NCBI RefSeq assembly: GCF_000377905.1
Contig: NZ_KB898872.1
Coordinates: 124,001-188,000, forward strand
DNA length: 64,000 bases
DNA from: Thioalkalivibrio sp. ALMg11
Lineage (GTDB): Bacteria; Pseudomonadota; Gammaproteobacteria; Ectothiorhodospirales; Ectothiorhodospiraceae
Direction of reading: 5' to 3'
Shown here: one piece after another, positions 50,819 through 60,331 of the stretch
Position numbering within the stretch: the first letter of the stretch is position 1
Layout of the letters: each line of letters opens with the position of its first letter
Made by a program: the position numbers and the translations under genes
Notes under the pieces: model-generated
The model's database searches: none
Told to the model about the DNA's origin: nothing
What the model saw: the letters and a program-made list of their open reading frames with translations, nothing else

Positions 50819-52168
50819 TTACAAGAACTGCTCGCGCACGATCCGCGACGGAAACGTGAGCAGGTCAAAGGCCATGGGCACCAGTCGGCGGATCTGCGCC
50901 GCCATCACCGCCAGCAGATACAGGATCCCGGCCAGCACGGCGAGCAGCAAGCTCAGAAGTCCACCCAGCATCACTCGGGTCGCCTGCAGGACGCCCACTA
51001 GCCAGACCGGTGCCAGCGCAACGATCAGCGGTATCACCAGGCCCAGGATCGCCCCCACCGACTGTTCGAACAGATCCAGCGTCACCGGTGGCGCCTCGCC
51101 CCCCGCCAGCAGGGTATCGACCATTTCCTGGCGGTAAGCCACCCACTCCAGGTGGAAACCGCCGAATCCGGAGACCAGCGCCAGCGCGGCCAGTGCCACC
51201 GCAGCCACCGCCACCAGGGCGCGGCGCACGCCCTCACTGCCGTCCATCAGGGATTGTGGCAGGAGCCGCGAGACACCGCGCGCCTCGGCCAGCAGCCAGC
51301 CACAGACCGCAGCCGCCCCCAACAGGATCACAACCACCAGATCCGGGAAGGCCACTCCGCCGGCCTCCATGGAAGCCGGAAATTGCAAGCCCAGGGCCGG
51401 GTCGAACAGGCGCTGGTACACGATCACTGCGACACCCGTCAGCGCCAGTCCGGCAACGCCCAGCAGCCACTGGCTGCCCGCCTGGGCATACGCCGGCCAC
51501 TGTCGGTGCGCCGGATGGTCGCGGCTCTCGCAACGAGTCAGGCCGTTGTCGAGACGCTCCCCCTGGCGCTGCAAGTCCGCCAGTCGGCGGTGCACTTGCT
51601 CCAGGCGCCCGGTCAGCTCGTGCAACGGGGCCTCCATGCGGCGGCGTGCCGACAACAGGCCACGGGCCACCTGGCGGTGCTCCTCCATACCCAGGCGAGC
51701 GATGCGCAGCACCGTCTCCTGCATGTCCTGCCCCAGACGCTGCCCCTGCGGGCTATCGCCGACTGGCGTGCTCACCAGCGCCTCCAGCCGGCTGACCCAG
51801 CCCGGCTCGGCGGACAAGCGCCCCTCGTCGCGGGCGTAGGCGTCTTCCAGCTGGCGCAGCGTCTCGTGGACCTGCTGGCGCAGATCCGGGATCTCGGCCA
51901 GATCATGGCCCACCAGCCGAGCGTAACGTCGCTCCAGAGCATGCACCGCGACATGGACGCGCTCCGCCTCCAGCCTCGCCAGATGCGCCTGGTGCCAGCG
52001 CTGAGCCGCATCGCGCAGATGCAGCACCTGACGCCGCAGGGCACAGACCAGGCGCGTAATCCCTCCAGTCAGGCCCACCAGCAATCGCCGCAGAGGTCGC
52101 CGCGCCAGATCGAGCACGATAATCGCGACAACCACCCCCACTACCCACAGCATTACAGTGACCGCCAC
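50819..52168 (-). CDS. Membrane protein of unknown function with coiled coil, 449 aa
   Basis: No family recognised. One N-terminal membrane helix (about residues 3-21), then about 180 residues of Arg/Gln/Leu-rich helical coiled coil containing many H-x-x-x-R patterns, then five membrane helices between residues 225 and 440 and a short C-terminal tail. C-x-W-L in helix 3 and a P-V-T-L-D-L-F-E loop are the only notable features. The arrangement resembles mechanosensitive-channel or motor scaffolds in outline only. It stands alone upstream of the SH3-domain gene, 110 bp apart. Confidence 0.75.
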   Translation of the reverse strand: MAVTVMLWVVGVVVAIIVLDLARRPLRRLLVGLTGGITRLVCALRRQVLHLRDAAQRWHQAHLARLEAERVHVAVHALERRYARLVGHDLAEIPDLRQQVHETLRQLEDAYARDEGRLSAEPGWVSRLEALVSTPVGDSPQGQRLGQDMQETVLRIARLGMEEHRQVARGLLSARRRMEAPLHELTGRLEQVHRRLADLQRQGERLDNGLTRCESRDHPAHRQWPAYAQAGSQWLLGVAGLALTGVAVIVYQRLFDPALGLQFPASMEAGGVAFPDLVVVILLGAAAVCGWLLAEARGVSRLLPQSLMDGSEGVRRALVAVAAVALAALALVSGFGGFHLEWVAYRQEMVDTLLAGGEAPPVTLDLFEQSVGAILGLVIPLIVALAPVWLVGVLQATRVMLGGLLSLLLAVLAGILYLLAVMAAQIRRLVPMAFDLLTFPSRIVREQFL

Positions 52169-52353
52169 GACGACCCCTTGCTTATTGTTTTACGGCATGG
52201 TCGGTGCCCGCACCCTCCAGCGCAACTCGGGCCTCCGTCTTCACGCTCCGATTATGTCGCAACGCCCCCACGCCTGCCGGCGTCCGGAAGGATCCGTACT
52301 CAAGTTTGCGCCAGCCGCGCCGATATCCGGATTAAATCCCCGGAGACTTCGCG

Positions 52354-52668
52354 ATGCTCAGCCTCGACCTCCTGCCGGCACCCGCACCGGCCCGCACCGA
52401 GAACCCCGCCTGGCTGGATGCCGGGTTCACCGCCGGCTGGCTCCCGGCCTTCCGCGACCGCCGCACCGGCGAGGTCCATGCGAGCCATCTGGATGACGGG
52501 CGCCTGGCCTGCACGCACATCCTGGATACCGTGCCCGCGCCCTGGGTCGCCGAACGCGACGGCAAGGGGCGCCCGACGGCCCTGACCGCCGACATCCAGG
52601 CTGGCTACCTGCGGGGCGATCGCTTCTTCACCCTCGCCGAACTGCTACGGTATCCCTCCGACGCCTGA
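52354..52668 (+). CDS. Hypothetical protein, 104 aa
   Basis: A small soluble protein with no family I recognise. It contains P-A-W-L-D-A-G-F-T-A-G-W-L-P-A-F-R-D near residues 18-35, one Cys (residue 53), and a C-terminal F-F-T-L-A-E-L-L-R-Y. Coding potential is supported by regular third-position G/C and a coherent frame from an ATG at 52354. It is 93 bp upstream of fabA on the same strand. Function unknown. Confidence 0.6.
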   Translation: MLSLDLLPAPAPARTENPAWLDAGFTAGWLPAFRDRRTGEVHASHLDDGRLACTHILDTVPAPWVAERDGKGRPTALTADIQAGYLRGDRFFTLAELLRYPSDA

Positions 52669-52761
52669 CGACCGGCCCGTCAGCGCCACCAAAGCCCGCC
52701 GCAATTGCTTTTGCGCGCGGGTTTCGGTCCAATACCGGCCTTTTCCCCGAGCGGCGCTCCC

Positions 52762-53274
52762 ATGCAGAAGAATCAGTACGATCGCGACGAACTCCTGGCC
52801 TGCGGCTACGGCGACATGTTCGGCCCGGGCAACGCCCAGTTGCCGGTCCCCAACATGCTGATGATGGACCGCGTCCTGGAGATCAACAGCGACGGCGGCC
52901 AGTACGGCAAGGGCGAAATGATCGCCGAACTGGATATCAACCCCGACCTCTGGTTCTTCGCCTGCCACTTCCCCGGTGACCCGGTAATGCCCGGCTGCCT
53001 CGGCCTCGACGCGATGTGGCAGCTGGTCGGCTTCTACCTGGCCTGGCTCGGCAACCCGGGCCGCGGCCGCGCCCTGGGCGTGGGTGAGGTCAAGTTCACC
53101 GGCCAGGTCCTGCCCACCGCGAAGAAGGTCACCTACCACATCGACATGAAACGGGTAATCTCGCGCAAGCTGGTCCTCGGCATCGGCGACGGCATCGTCA
53201 AGGTCGACGGCCGCCCGATCTACGAAGCCCACGACCTCCGCGTCGGCCTGTTCACCTCCACCGAAAACTTCTAG
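52762..53274 (+). CDS. fabA: 3-hydroxydecanoyl-ACP dehydratase/isomerase
   Basis: A 170-aa hotdog-fold enzyme that dehydrates 3-hydroxydecanoyl-ACP and isomerises trans-2- to cis-3-decenoyl-ACP, opening unsaturated fatty-acid synthesis. The catalytic His is H69 in [12 protein letters not shown], and the catalytic Asp D83 in L-G-L-D-A-M-W-Q. The length equals E. coli FabA. I start at ATG 52762; upstream codons of the open frame are not family-like. No fabB is adjacent. Confidence 0.95.
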   Translation: MQKNQYDRDELLACGYGDMFGPGNAQLPVPNMLMMDRVLEINSDGGQYGKGEMIAELDINPDLWFFACHFPGDPVMPGCLGLDAMWQLVGFYLAWLGNPGRGRALGVGEVKFTGQVLPTAKKVTYHIDMKRVISRKLVLGIGDGIVKVDGRPIYEAHDLRVGLFTSTENF

Positions 53275-53315
53275 ACCCGCCAGCACCCGGCACCTACTCC
53301 CTGCCGTTAGGCCCG

Positions 53316-54170
53316 GGCTGGCCCCGGTTCGTCGCTGGTGTTTACGGTGCCTTCGTCGGGCCGCCTGCCGGGTCAGGCTGGTCCCGGTTCGTCCTCTGTG
53401 TTTCCGTACCTCCGGTCCGCCACCTGCCTGGCGCTGACTCGCCAGCGCACCCCGAGGCACTTCCTTGCTTGCCCAAGAAAGTGCCCAAAGAAGGGCACCC
53501 GGATTTTGCCCGGGAACCTTGCTCCAGGGTCCTCGGGCCGGCGGCGCTGAACTCGCGAAGCCTACGGCTCCGCTCAGACATCCAGCGCCCCGTGTCCATT
53601 TCTAACTGGCCGGCCCGAGGCCCCTTCCGCAAGGGGCTCCATACGGGAGGAGAAGGTCAAAACAGACGGTACCCCGTAGGGTGCGGTTGAGCGCAGCGAA
53701 ACGCACCGTTCCCCACGTCGTGCGAAACCCTGATGCGATTCGCTTCGCTCATCACATCCTACGCCCCCGGCACCCGCTCCGCGGATGCGGCACGCCATGG
53801 CCGAAGGCCGAGCGTGCCCGGGATGTTCGACAGCCCAGCCTTCATCCACGATCACTATCGCTGGGATAGCCGTTGTTTGGACCTACCTCCCCGTTGCCGT
53901 CGCGCCGAGCGGAGAGGCTTGTCGCGGGATTCAGGGGGCTGGATGTCTGAGCGAGGCGCAGCGTAGCGAGTTCAGCGCCGCCCGCGAAAAGCCTCGGAGC
54001 GAGGGAAACCCCGGCCCGCGCAGCGGGCCGGGGTCGCGGCAGTCGGGCGTGTTTCTTGGGTACTTCTTTGCACGATCAAAGAAGTACCTCGCGGCGCGCT
54101 GGCGAGTCAGCGCCTGGCAGTATGCGGACCGAAGCCACTGTAAACACCCAACGACGAACCAGGGCCAGCC
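53316..54170. repeat. Large imperfect inverted-repeat element between fabA and valS
   Basis: The 1002-bp gap between fabA and valS has no convincing gene. Two long arms, about 53316-53586 and 53938-54170, are diverged reverse complements. Shared blocks, in the same order from each end, include the CCGGTTCGTCG type, GGCGCTGACTCGCCAGCGC, CTTC-x-TTGC...CAAGAAA, GGCGGCGCTGAACTCGC and GCTCAGACATCCAGC. The left arm also carries a partial tandem duplication of its outer end. The centre holds a second inverted pair (53676-53762). Such elements occur dispersed in Xanthomonadales and related bacteria; no transposase is present. The valS promoter must lie within or just after it. Confidence 0.72.
53676..53762. 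repeat. Inner inverted pair of GTAGGGTGCG-type repeats
   Basis: Inside the larger element, GTAGGGTGCGGTTGAGCGCA (from 53676) faces a related copy on the other strand starting GTAGGATGTGATGAGCGAAG (from about 53761 leftwards). Each unit contains its own hairpin (GTGCG...CGCAC; GCGATTC...). This class of short intergenic repeat is widespread in proteobacteria. Its presence in the middle of the bigger palindrome suggests a nested insertion. Confidence 0.6.
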
Positions 54171-54276
54171 TGCACGGCAGACAGCCGGCCAACGCTGCAG
54201 GCCCCGGGCGGGCGGCGCGCCACGCCGTTATAATGCGCGGCTTTCCCCACACCCCGACCCGAGCGCGCCCGCGATC

Positions 54277-57054
54277 ATGGACAAGAGCTTCGACCCCAAG
54301 AGCATCGAGCAGACCCAGTACGACCGCTGGGAGGCCGCGAATATCTTCGCGCCGCCGGCGACGGGCGAGGCCAACTACTGCATCCTGCTGCCGCCACCGA
54401 ACGTGACCGGCACCCTGCACATGGGGCATGCCTTCCAGCACACGCTGATGGACACCCTGATCCGCTACCGGCGGATGCACGGCGACCGCACGCTGTGGCA
54501 GGGCGGCACCGACCACGCCGGGATCGCCACGCAGATGGTCGTCGAACGCCAGCTGGCCGCCGACGGCAAGGGCCGCCACGACCTCGGGCGCGAGAAGTTC
54601 CTCGAGGCCGTCTGGGACTGGAAGGCCGAATCCGGCGGCACCATCACCCGCCAGATGCGCCGCCTGGGCGATTCCATGGACTGGTCGCGCGAGCGCTTCA
54701 CCATGGACGACGGGCTGTCCGAGGCGGTGCGCGAGGTCTTCGTGCGGCTGCACGAGGAGGGCCTGATCTACCGCGGCAAGCGCCTGGTCAACTGGGATCC
54801 GGTGCTGCACACCGCGCTGTCGGATCTCGAGGTGCTGTCGGAGGAAGAGGTCGGCCACCTGTGGCACTTCCGCTATCCGCTGGCCGACGGCTCCGGCCAT
54901 CTGACCGTCGCGACCACGCGCCCGGAGACCATGCTGGGCGACACCGCGGTCGCAGTGCACCCGGAGGACGAGCGCTACCAGCACCTGATCGGCAAGACGA
55001 TCCGGCTGCCGCTGGTCGGGCGCGAGATCCCGATCATTGCGGACGACTATGTCGAGGCCGAGTTCGGCTCCGGCTGCGTGAAGATCACCCCGGCGCACGA
55101 CTTCAACGACTACGCCATGGGCCAGCGCCACGACCTGCCGGTGATCAACATCCTGACCATCGACGCCTGCATGAACGACAACGTGCCGGCCGCCTATCGC
55201 GGGCTGGACCGCTACCAGGCCCGGCAGAAGGTTGTCGGCGACCTGGATACAGAAGGGCTGCTGGAAAAAATCGACGACCACAAGCTGATGGTCCCGCGCG
55301 GCGACCGCTCCGGCACCGTGGTCGAGCCCTACCTGACCGACCAGTGGTACGTGAAGGCCGGCCCGCTGGCCGAGCCGGCGATCAAGGCGGTGGAGGACGG
55401 CCGCTTCCGCTTCGTGCCGGAGAACTGGTCGAAGACCTACTTCGAATGGATGCGCAACATCGAGGACTGGTGCATCTCGCGCCAGATCTGGTGGGGCCAC
55501 CGCATCCCGGCCTGGTACGACGCGGACGGCAACGTGTACGTGGGCCGCGACGAGTCCGAAGTGCGCGAGAAGCACGGCCTGGGCGCGGACGTGGCCCTGG
55601 AACAGGACGAGGACGTGCTGGACACCTGGTTCAGCTCGGCGCTGTGGCCGTTCTCCACCCTCGGCTGGCCGGAGAATACGCAGGAGCTCCAGGACTTCTA
55701 CCCGACCAGCGTGCTGGTCACCGGCTTCGACATCATCTTCTTCTGGGTCGCCCGCATGATCATGATGGGCGAGCACTTCATGGGAGACGTGCCCTTCCGC
55801 GAGGTCTACGTGACCGGCCTGATCCGCGACTCGGAAGGCCAGAAGATGTCCAAGTCCAAGGGCAACGTGATCGACCCGATTGACCTCATCGACGGCATCA
55901 GCGCCGACGACCTGGTGGCCAAGCGCACCCGCGGCCTGATGCAGCCACAGATGGCGCAGAAGATCGAGAAGGCCACGCGCAAGGCCTTCCCCGACGGCTT
56001 CCCCGCGTTCGGCACCGATGCCCTGCGCTTCACCCTGGCGGCCCTGGCCACCACCGGACGCGACATCAAGTTCGACCTCGGCCGCATCGAGGGCTATCGC
56101 AACTTCTGCAACAAGCTGTGGAACGCCTCGCGCTTCGTACTGATGAACGTCGAGGGGCACGACTGCTCGGCCGCGGACGACACTGCCGAACACCGCACCC
56201 TGGCGGATCGCTGGATCCTCGACCGCCTGGCCGCGACCGCCGAGACCGCCACGCAGCAGCTCGACGCCTACCGCTTCGACCTCGCCGCGCAGACGCTCTA
56301 CGAGTTCACCTGGCACGACTACTGCGACTGGTACCTGGAGCTGACCAAGCCGGTCCTCAACGACGAGGCCACGCCGGAGGCGGTCAAGCGCGCCACACGC
56401 AATACCCTGGCCACCGTTCTGGAGGCCCTGCTGCGCATGCTGCACCCGGTCACCCCGTTCATCACCGAGGCGATCTGGACCAGCGTGAAGCCGCACGCCG
56501 GCATTGGCGACGACATCGAGTTCCTGGTGCAGCGCCCCTGGCCCGGCCGCGACGGGTTCCCGCGGGACGCGACTGCCACCGCCGAGCTCGACTGGGTGAA
56601 GGACTTCATCACCGGGCTGCGCCGCATCCGCGCGGAGATGGACATCGCCCCGGGCAAGCCGCTGCCGGTGCTGGTGAAGAACTGGACCGACGCCGACCAG
56701 GAGCGCTACACGCGCCACCGTGGTCTGCTGGAGTTCCTCGCCAAGCCGGAGAGCGTCACCTGGCTGGACGCCACCGACGAGGCCCCGGAATCGGCGATGG
56801 CCCTGGTCGACGACATGCAGCTGCTGATCCCGCTGGCCGGCCTGATCGACAAGGACGCCGAGCTGGCACGCCTGGACAAGGAGATCGCCAAGCTCGACAA
56901 GAACCTCGAGCAGAGCGAGAAGCGCCTCTCCAACGCGAGCTTCGTCGACCGCGCCCCGGCCGACGTGGTGCAGAAGGAACGCGACCGCGTCGCCGAGATG
57001 CACGCCACCCGCGACCAGCTCGCTGCCCAGCGCGAACGCATCCGCGCGATGTGA
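54277..57054 (+). CDS. valS: Valyl-tRNA synthetase
   Basis: A 925-aa class I synthetase. Visible are the HIGH-type motif L-H-M-G-H (about residues 46-50), the editing domain with [12 protein letters not shown] (about 214-225), [11 protein letters not shown] (about 397-407), K-M-S-K-S-K-G-N-V (about 524-532) and the C-terminal coiled-coil arm (about 865-920). The open frame runs upstream to 53785 through the repeat element, but the protein begins at ATG 54277 (M-D-K-S-F-D-P). The genes after it are on the other strand. Confidence 0.97.
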   Translation: MDKSFDPKSIEQTQYDRWEAANIFAPPATGEANYCILLPPPNVTGTLHMGHAFQHTLMDTLIRYRRMHGDRTLWQGGTDHAGIATQMVVERQLAADGKGRHDLGREKFLEAVWDWKAESGGTITRQMRRLGDSMDWSRERFTMDDGLSEAVREVFVRLHEEGLIYRGKRLVNWDPVLHTALSDLEVLSEEEVGHLWHFRYPLADGSGHLTVATTRPETMLGDTAVAVHPEDERYQHLIGKTIRLPLVGREIPIIADDYVEAEFGSGCVKITPAHDFNDYAMGQRHDLPVINILTIDACMNDNVPAAYRGLDRYQARQKVVGDLDTEGLLEKIDDHKLMVPRGDRSGTVVEPYLTDQWYVKAGPLAEPAIKAVEDGRFRFVPENWSKTYFEWMRNIEDWCISRQIWWGHRIPAWYDADGNVYVGRDESEVREKHGLGADVALEQDEDVLDTWFSSALWPFSTLGWPENTQELQDFYPTSVLVTGFDIIFFWVARMIMMGEHFMGDVPFREVYVTGLIRDSEGQKMSKSKGNVIDPIDLIDGISADDLVAKRTRGLMQPQMAQKIEKATRKAFPDGFPAFGTDALRFTLAALATTGRDIKFDLGRIEGYRNFCNKLWNASRFVLMNVEGHDCSAADDTAEHRTLADRWILDRLAATAETATQQLDAYRFDLAAQTLYEFTWHDYCDWYLELTKPVLNDEATPEAVKRATRNTLATVLEALLRMLHPVTPFITEAIWTSVKPHAGIGDDIEFLVQRPWPGRDGFPRDATATAELDWVKDFITGLRRIRAEMDIAPGKPLPVLVKNWTDADQERYTRHRGLLEFLAKPESVTWLDATDEAPESAMALVDDMQLLIPLAGLIDKDAELARLDKEIAKLDKNLEQSEKRLSNASFVDRAPADVVQKERDRVAEMHATRDQLAAQRERIRAM

Positions 57055-57062
57055 GGGCGCTT

Positions 57063-57224
57063 TTCACCACGAGGCACGCGAAGGCATGAAGAAGAACGGA
57101 AGGATCTTGGCTCGCGGACCGGGCGGCACCCAAGACGGCAATAGCCTCCGACCAGGACCAGGGCCCATTAATCCCTGTTGATCGCTCTTGCCCTTCTTCG
57201 TGTCTTCGTGTGCCTCGTGGTGAA
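57063..57224. repeat. Inverted repeat with TTCACCACGAGGCAC arms
   Basis: TTCACCACGAGGCAC (57063-57077) and its exact complement (57210-57224) flank about 130 bp between valS and the YdcF-family gene; next to them GAAGAAG and CTTCTTC-type runs also face each other. This resembles the dispersed CACGAAG/CTTCGTG repeats seen in many bacteria. The 173-bp gap has no gene. Confidence 0.65.
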
Positions 57225-57227
57225 CAA

Positions 57228-57902
57228 TCAGCTGATGCGTTCGAGCATGCTCCGGTGGCGGATCAGGCGCGCCAGCGTGCGGCCGGTGTGGTACCAGTGC
57301 AGCATCCAGCATTCGCGCGCCAGTCGCGCCGCCGATACCCGCGAGCCCGGCTCCGCCGGGCAGGGGCAGACTCGCAATCCCATGCCGCGCGCCATGGCCA
57401 CTGCCCGGGCGAGGTGAAAGCGACTGGTCACCAGCACCAGGGGCGCGTCACCCGCCTCCGGCGTCTCCGTCAGCAGATCGCGCGCATTGCGCAGATTCTC
57501 CAGCGTATGCCGCGAGGCGTCTTCGGTACGGATGCGCGCCGCCGCGACCCCGTGGCATTGCAGGAAGGCTGCGCCCGCGGCCGCCTCGCTAGGGGCCCCA
57601 GCGGAGGTCTGCCCGCCCAGCACCAGGATCCGGGCATCGGGGTTCCGGCGCGCCAGACGCACGGCGCGCAGCAGGCGCAGGCGATAGCCCGGACCGGGTG
57701 CCCCCGACTCCAGCTGCTGCCCCAGCACCAGGATGCATTGCCCGCTCCCGGGACAGCGCAGGCGCCTTGACCAATGCAGGGTGTAGAGCCACAGCGCCAG
57801 CCACGACAGGCCGCCGGTGGCGAGGATGATCAGATTCGACAGCGCAAAGGTCGCCAGGCCATCCGGCCCGATGCGACTCAATTTGATGCGCGCCGCGCCC
57901 AC
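57228..57902 (-). CDS. YdcF/ElyC family (DUF218) protein
   Basis: A 224-aa protein with one N-terminal membrane helix (about residues 22-42) and a DUF218 domain: C-I-L-V-L-G-Q-Q-L (about 56-64), I-L-V-L-G-G-Q-T (about 92-99), E-D-A-S-R-H-T-L-E-N (about 127-136), L-V-L-V-T-S-R-F-H-L-A-R-A (about 154-166). It is a single-helix relative of the two-helix protein at 38.5 kb. It lies 11 bp after the halogenase-like gene on the same strand and may be cotranscribed with it, possibly acting on a lipid or glycan carrier. Confidence 0.85.
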   Translation of the reverse strand: MGAARIKLSRIGPDGLATFALSNLIILATGGLSWLALWLYTLHWSRRLRCPGSGQCILVLGQQLESGAPGPGYRLRLLRAVRLARRNPDARILVLGGQTSAGAPSEAAAGAAFLQCHGVAAARIRTEDASRHTLENLRNARDLLTETPEAGDAPLVLVTSRFHLARAVAMARGMGLRVCPCPAEPGSRVSAARLARECWMLHWYHTGRTLARLIRHRSMLERIS

Positions 57903-57913
57903 GGGAATCCCGC

Positions 57914-59272
57914 TCAGGCCTCATCTTCGGGCGTAGTGCCGCCGGTGAAGTGCAACCGCGCGTTGCGCCGGCGCCGCGCCCAGAAGGCCAGCGCCCGCGG
58001 CAGGTTCAGCGCCATCTGCACGTAGTACACCGTCTTGAAGGCACGCAGGGACCACTGCACACGGGTGTTGCGGTAGACATCGCCGGCCAGCAGCGAGATC
58101 ACCGCCTGCTCCATCCCGAAGGTATTGCGCGGGCCCATGAACAGCTTGCGCATCACCGGGCTGTTGAAGCGGTAGATCAACCAGGAGAAACGGCGAACGC
58201 CACGACGCACGTCGCGCTCGAAGGCACGCAGATAGCGTGTGGAGCGCGCCGGATGCTCCAGGCAGCGATCCACCGCATCGGCGGCGCGGAAGGCCCCCGA
58301 CATCGCGATATACACCCCGCTGGAGAATACCGGGTCAACAAAGGTGAAGGCATCGCCGACCAGCAGATAACCGGGGCCGTGGGCCTGACTGGAACGGTAG
58401 GAGAAATTGCCGGTGGCATTGACCGGGCCGGCCAGTTCCGCGCCCTGCATGCGTTCGAAGGCCGGCGGGCAGAGCTTCAGCGTGTCCCACAGGAACGTCT
58501 CGGGCTTGGTCTTGCGCGTCTTCAGGTATTCGGGAAAGCAGACCGCGCCCACGCTCATCGCTCCGTCGCGCAACGGGATCATCCAGATCCAGCCGTGCTG
58601 GAACCAGTAAATGCTGATGTTGCCGGCATCGCGCCCGAGGCGGCGGGGCACGTTGTTGAAGTGCCCGAAGATCGCGGCGCTGTTGTGTTCCGGGTTACGC
58701 GCCTTCAGGTCCAGGCGGCGGGCCAGAAAGGTATCGCGGCCGGAGGCGTCGACCACAAAATCGGCCTCGAACTCCAGCGTGTTGCCGGATGCGTCGCGCG
58801 CGGTGACCTGCTGGGTCCCGCCCCTAGCGGGATCGGCCAGGGCGACGTCGAAGACGGTGACCTCTTCCAGCACCCGCACGCCAAGGCGCGCGCTATTCTC
58901 CAGCAGCAGGTGGTCGAACTCCGAGCGCCGCACCTCAAAGGCCGACGCGGGCGTATCGTCGTTCAGGGCGCGCTCGAAGTAATAGGTGCGCGGCGCGTCA
59001 GGCGCCTCGGGGATGGTGAACTCGGCCCCGTACTTGGGGATGCCGATCGCCTCGATGGCCTCGGCCACGCCCAGCTCCTCGAACAGCGGCAAGTTCATCG
59101 GCAGCAGGGATTCGCCGATATGGAAACGCGGATGCCGGGCCTTTTCCAGCAGCACCACGTCGCGCCCCTTCTGCGCTAGCCGGGAGGCCACCGTGGATCC
59201 GGCCGGGCCTCCTCCGATCACCACCACCTGGCAGCGCCCGTCGGTTACGGCTTCCTGTCCCGGTTGTCTCAA
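57914..59272 (-). CDS. Flavin-dependent halogenase-like enzyme of the aryl-polyene locus
   Basis: A 452-aa FAD enzyme. No ATG suits the N-terminus; TTG 59272, 8 nt after GGAG, gives the right length. The FAD motif G-G-G-P-A-G is at residues 20-25, F-H-I-G-E-S-L-L-P at 50-58, a Lys at residue 80 in I-P-K-Y-G-A (position of the catalytic Lys of halogenases), the halogenase signature W-I-W-M-I-P at 228-233, and a second flavin motif L-V-G-D-A-F-T-F-V-D-P near 300. Relatives sit in xanthomonadin and other aryl-polyene clusters, where they would chlorinate or brominate the aryl head. It is divergent from the ACP gene across 175 bp. A non-halogenating oxidase is the alternative. Confidence 0.85.
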   Translation of the reverse strand: MRQPGQEAVTDGRCQVVVIGGGPAGSTVASRLAQKGRDVVLLEKARHPRFHIGESLLPMNLPLFEELGVAEAIEAIGIPKYGAEFTIPEAPDAPRTYYFERALNDDTPASAFEVRRSEFDHLLLENSARLGVRVLEEVTVFDVALADPARGGTQQVTARDASGNTLEFEADFVVDASGRDTFLARRLDLKARNPEHNSAAIFGHFNNVPRRLGRDAGNISIYWFQHGWIWMIPLRDGAMSVGAVCFPEYLKTRKTKPETFLWDTLKLCPPAFERMQGAELAGPVNATGNFSYRSSQAHGPGYLLVGDAFTFVDPVFSSGVYIAMSGAFRAADAVDRCLEHPARSTRYLRAFERDVRRGVRRFSWLIYRFNSPVMRKLFMGPRNTFGMEQAVISLLAGDVYRNTRVQWSLRAFKTVYYVQMALNLPRALAFWARRRRNARLHFTGGTTPEDEA

Positions 59273-59447
59273 ATCACGTCTCCGCTTGCCCGCCCGCAAC
59301 CCCAGAACGGCGACCCGGACTGGTCGCGAGGGTACCACGGCCCCTCGGGTGTGGGTATCATCGGCGCCCACAGCAGGGTGGCCGTCGCGCGAACTGCAAG
59401 TTCGGAGGCGATCACAGAATGCGCACATCATTGCACCGGGGGAACAC

Positions 59448-59720
59448 GTGCCATCACAAACAGCGTTCGAACAGGAAGTTGCCCGACTGATCGTCGACAG
59501 CCTTAATCTGGAGGACGTCGCGCCGGAGGAGATCGAGCCGGAAGATGCGCTGTTCCGTGAAGGACTGGGGCTGGATTCCATCGATGCCCTGGAGCTGGCC
59601 CTGGCCATCTCTCGCGCCTACGGCGTCCAGATCCGCTCGGACGACGAAAACAACCGCGAGATCTTCGCGTCGTTGCGTGCGCTGAGCGCCCATATCGAGG
59701 CCAACCGAGCCACGTCGTGA
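59448..59720 (+). CDS. Acyl carrier protein of the aryl-polyene cluster
   Basis: A 90-aa carrier protein starting at GTG 59448 after CGGGGGAA. The phosphopantetheine site is S44 in G-L-D-S-I-D-A-L-E-L. An acidic helix I (E-Q-E-V-A-R-L-I) and the usual three-helix pattern are visible. It is the first gene of a string of six that overlap or nearly touch, and carries the growing polyene. Aryl-polyene clusters usually contain two ACPs; only this one is in the window. Confidence 0.9.
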   Translation: MPSQTAFEQEVARLIVDSLNLEDVAPEEIEPEDALFREGLGLDSIDALELALAISRAYGVQIRSDDENNREIFASLRALSAHIEANRATS

Positions 59721-60331
59721 ACACCCCACTCGCCGCCTGCGTAGCCCTGAGCTACCCGGTCGCGGTCGTCCTCGGCGTGACCTTCGAGATCCCGCTGTTG
59801 CCGCTGGCGATCCTGGCCACCCTGATCCTGGTGGCTGCGTGGGCCTCGCTGACCACCACCGGACGTGGCGTGCTGGCCGCGAGCCTGGCCGTGGGCATAA
59901 GCCTGTTGCTGCTCGGCGGGATTGCCACCTGGCTGCTGTACGCATTGCCGGTGCTAATCATGGGGCTGTTGTCGCTTCTGTTCGCGCGTTCGTTGCGCAG
60001 CGACTCCATCCCGCTGATCACGCGCTACGCCCTGGCCATGGGGGCCTCCGACACCCCCGCGGTGCACCGCTACACCCGCAACCTCACCATCACTTGGGCC
60101 CTGCTGTGCGCCGGACTGGCGATCGTGTCCGCCTGGCTGGGGCTGTTCGCCTCCGCCACAACCTGGGCGCTGTTTGCCAACGGGATCAACTACCTTTTGC
60201 TGGCCGGCCTGTTCCTGCTGGAGTATCCGCTGCGCCGCTGGCTACTGCGCGACGAGCCGCACTACGGCTTCCTGGCTTATCTGATGGAACTGGCGCGAGT
60301 CGATCACCACCGGATGCTGAGGCACCCGTGA
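59717..60331 (+). CDS. Aryl-polyene cluster membrane protein (COG4648-like)
   Basis: A 204-aa protein with about five membrane helices, starting at a GTG that overlaps the ACP stop (GTGA). Its ending, L-L-E-Y-P-L-R-R-W-L-L-R-D-E-P-H-Y, is typical of the COG4648 proteins that accompany the ACP and AMP-ligase in xanthomonadin and other aryl-polyene clusters. The biochemical role is not established. It probably anchors or shuttles the polyene at the inner membrane. Confidence 0.8.
   Translation: MNTPLAACVALSYPVAVVLGVTFEIPLLPLAILATLILVAAWASLTTTGRGVLAASLAVGISLLLLGGIATWLLYALPVLIMGLLSLLFARSLRSDSIPLITRYALAMGASDTPAVHRYTRNLTITWALLCAGLAIVSAWLGLFASATTWALFANGINYLLLAGLFLLEYPLRRWLLRDEPHYGFLAYLMELARVDHHRMLRHP

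Noticed and set aside
53785-54276. 164-codon upstream extension of the valS reading frame
   Set aside because: It runs through the palindromic repeat element and has no synthetase similarity; the family start is at 54277.
54076-57003. 975-aa open frame opposite valS
   Set aside because: Antisense shadow; valS itself has all synthetase motifs.
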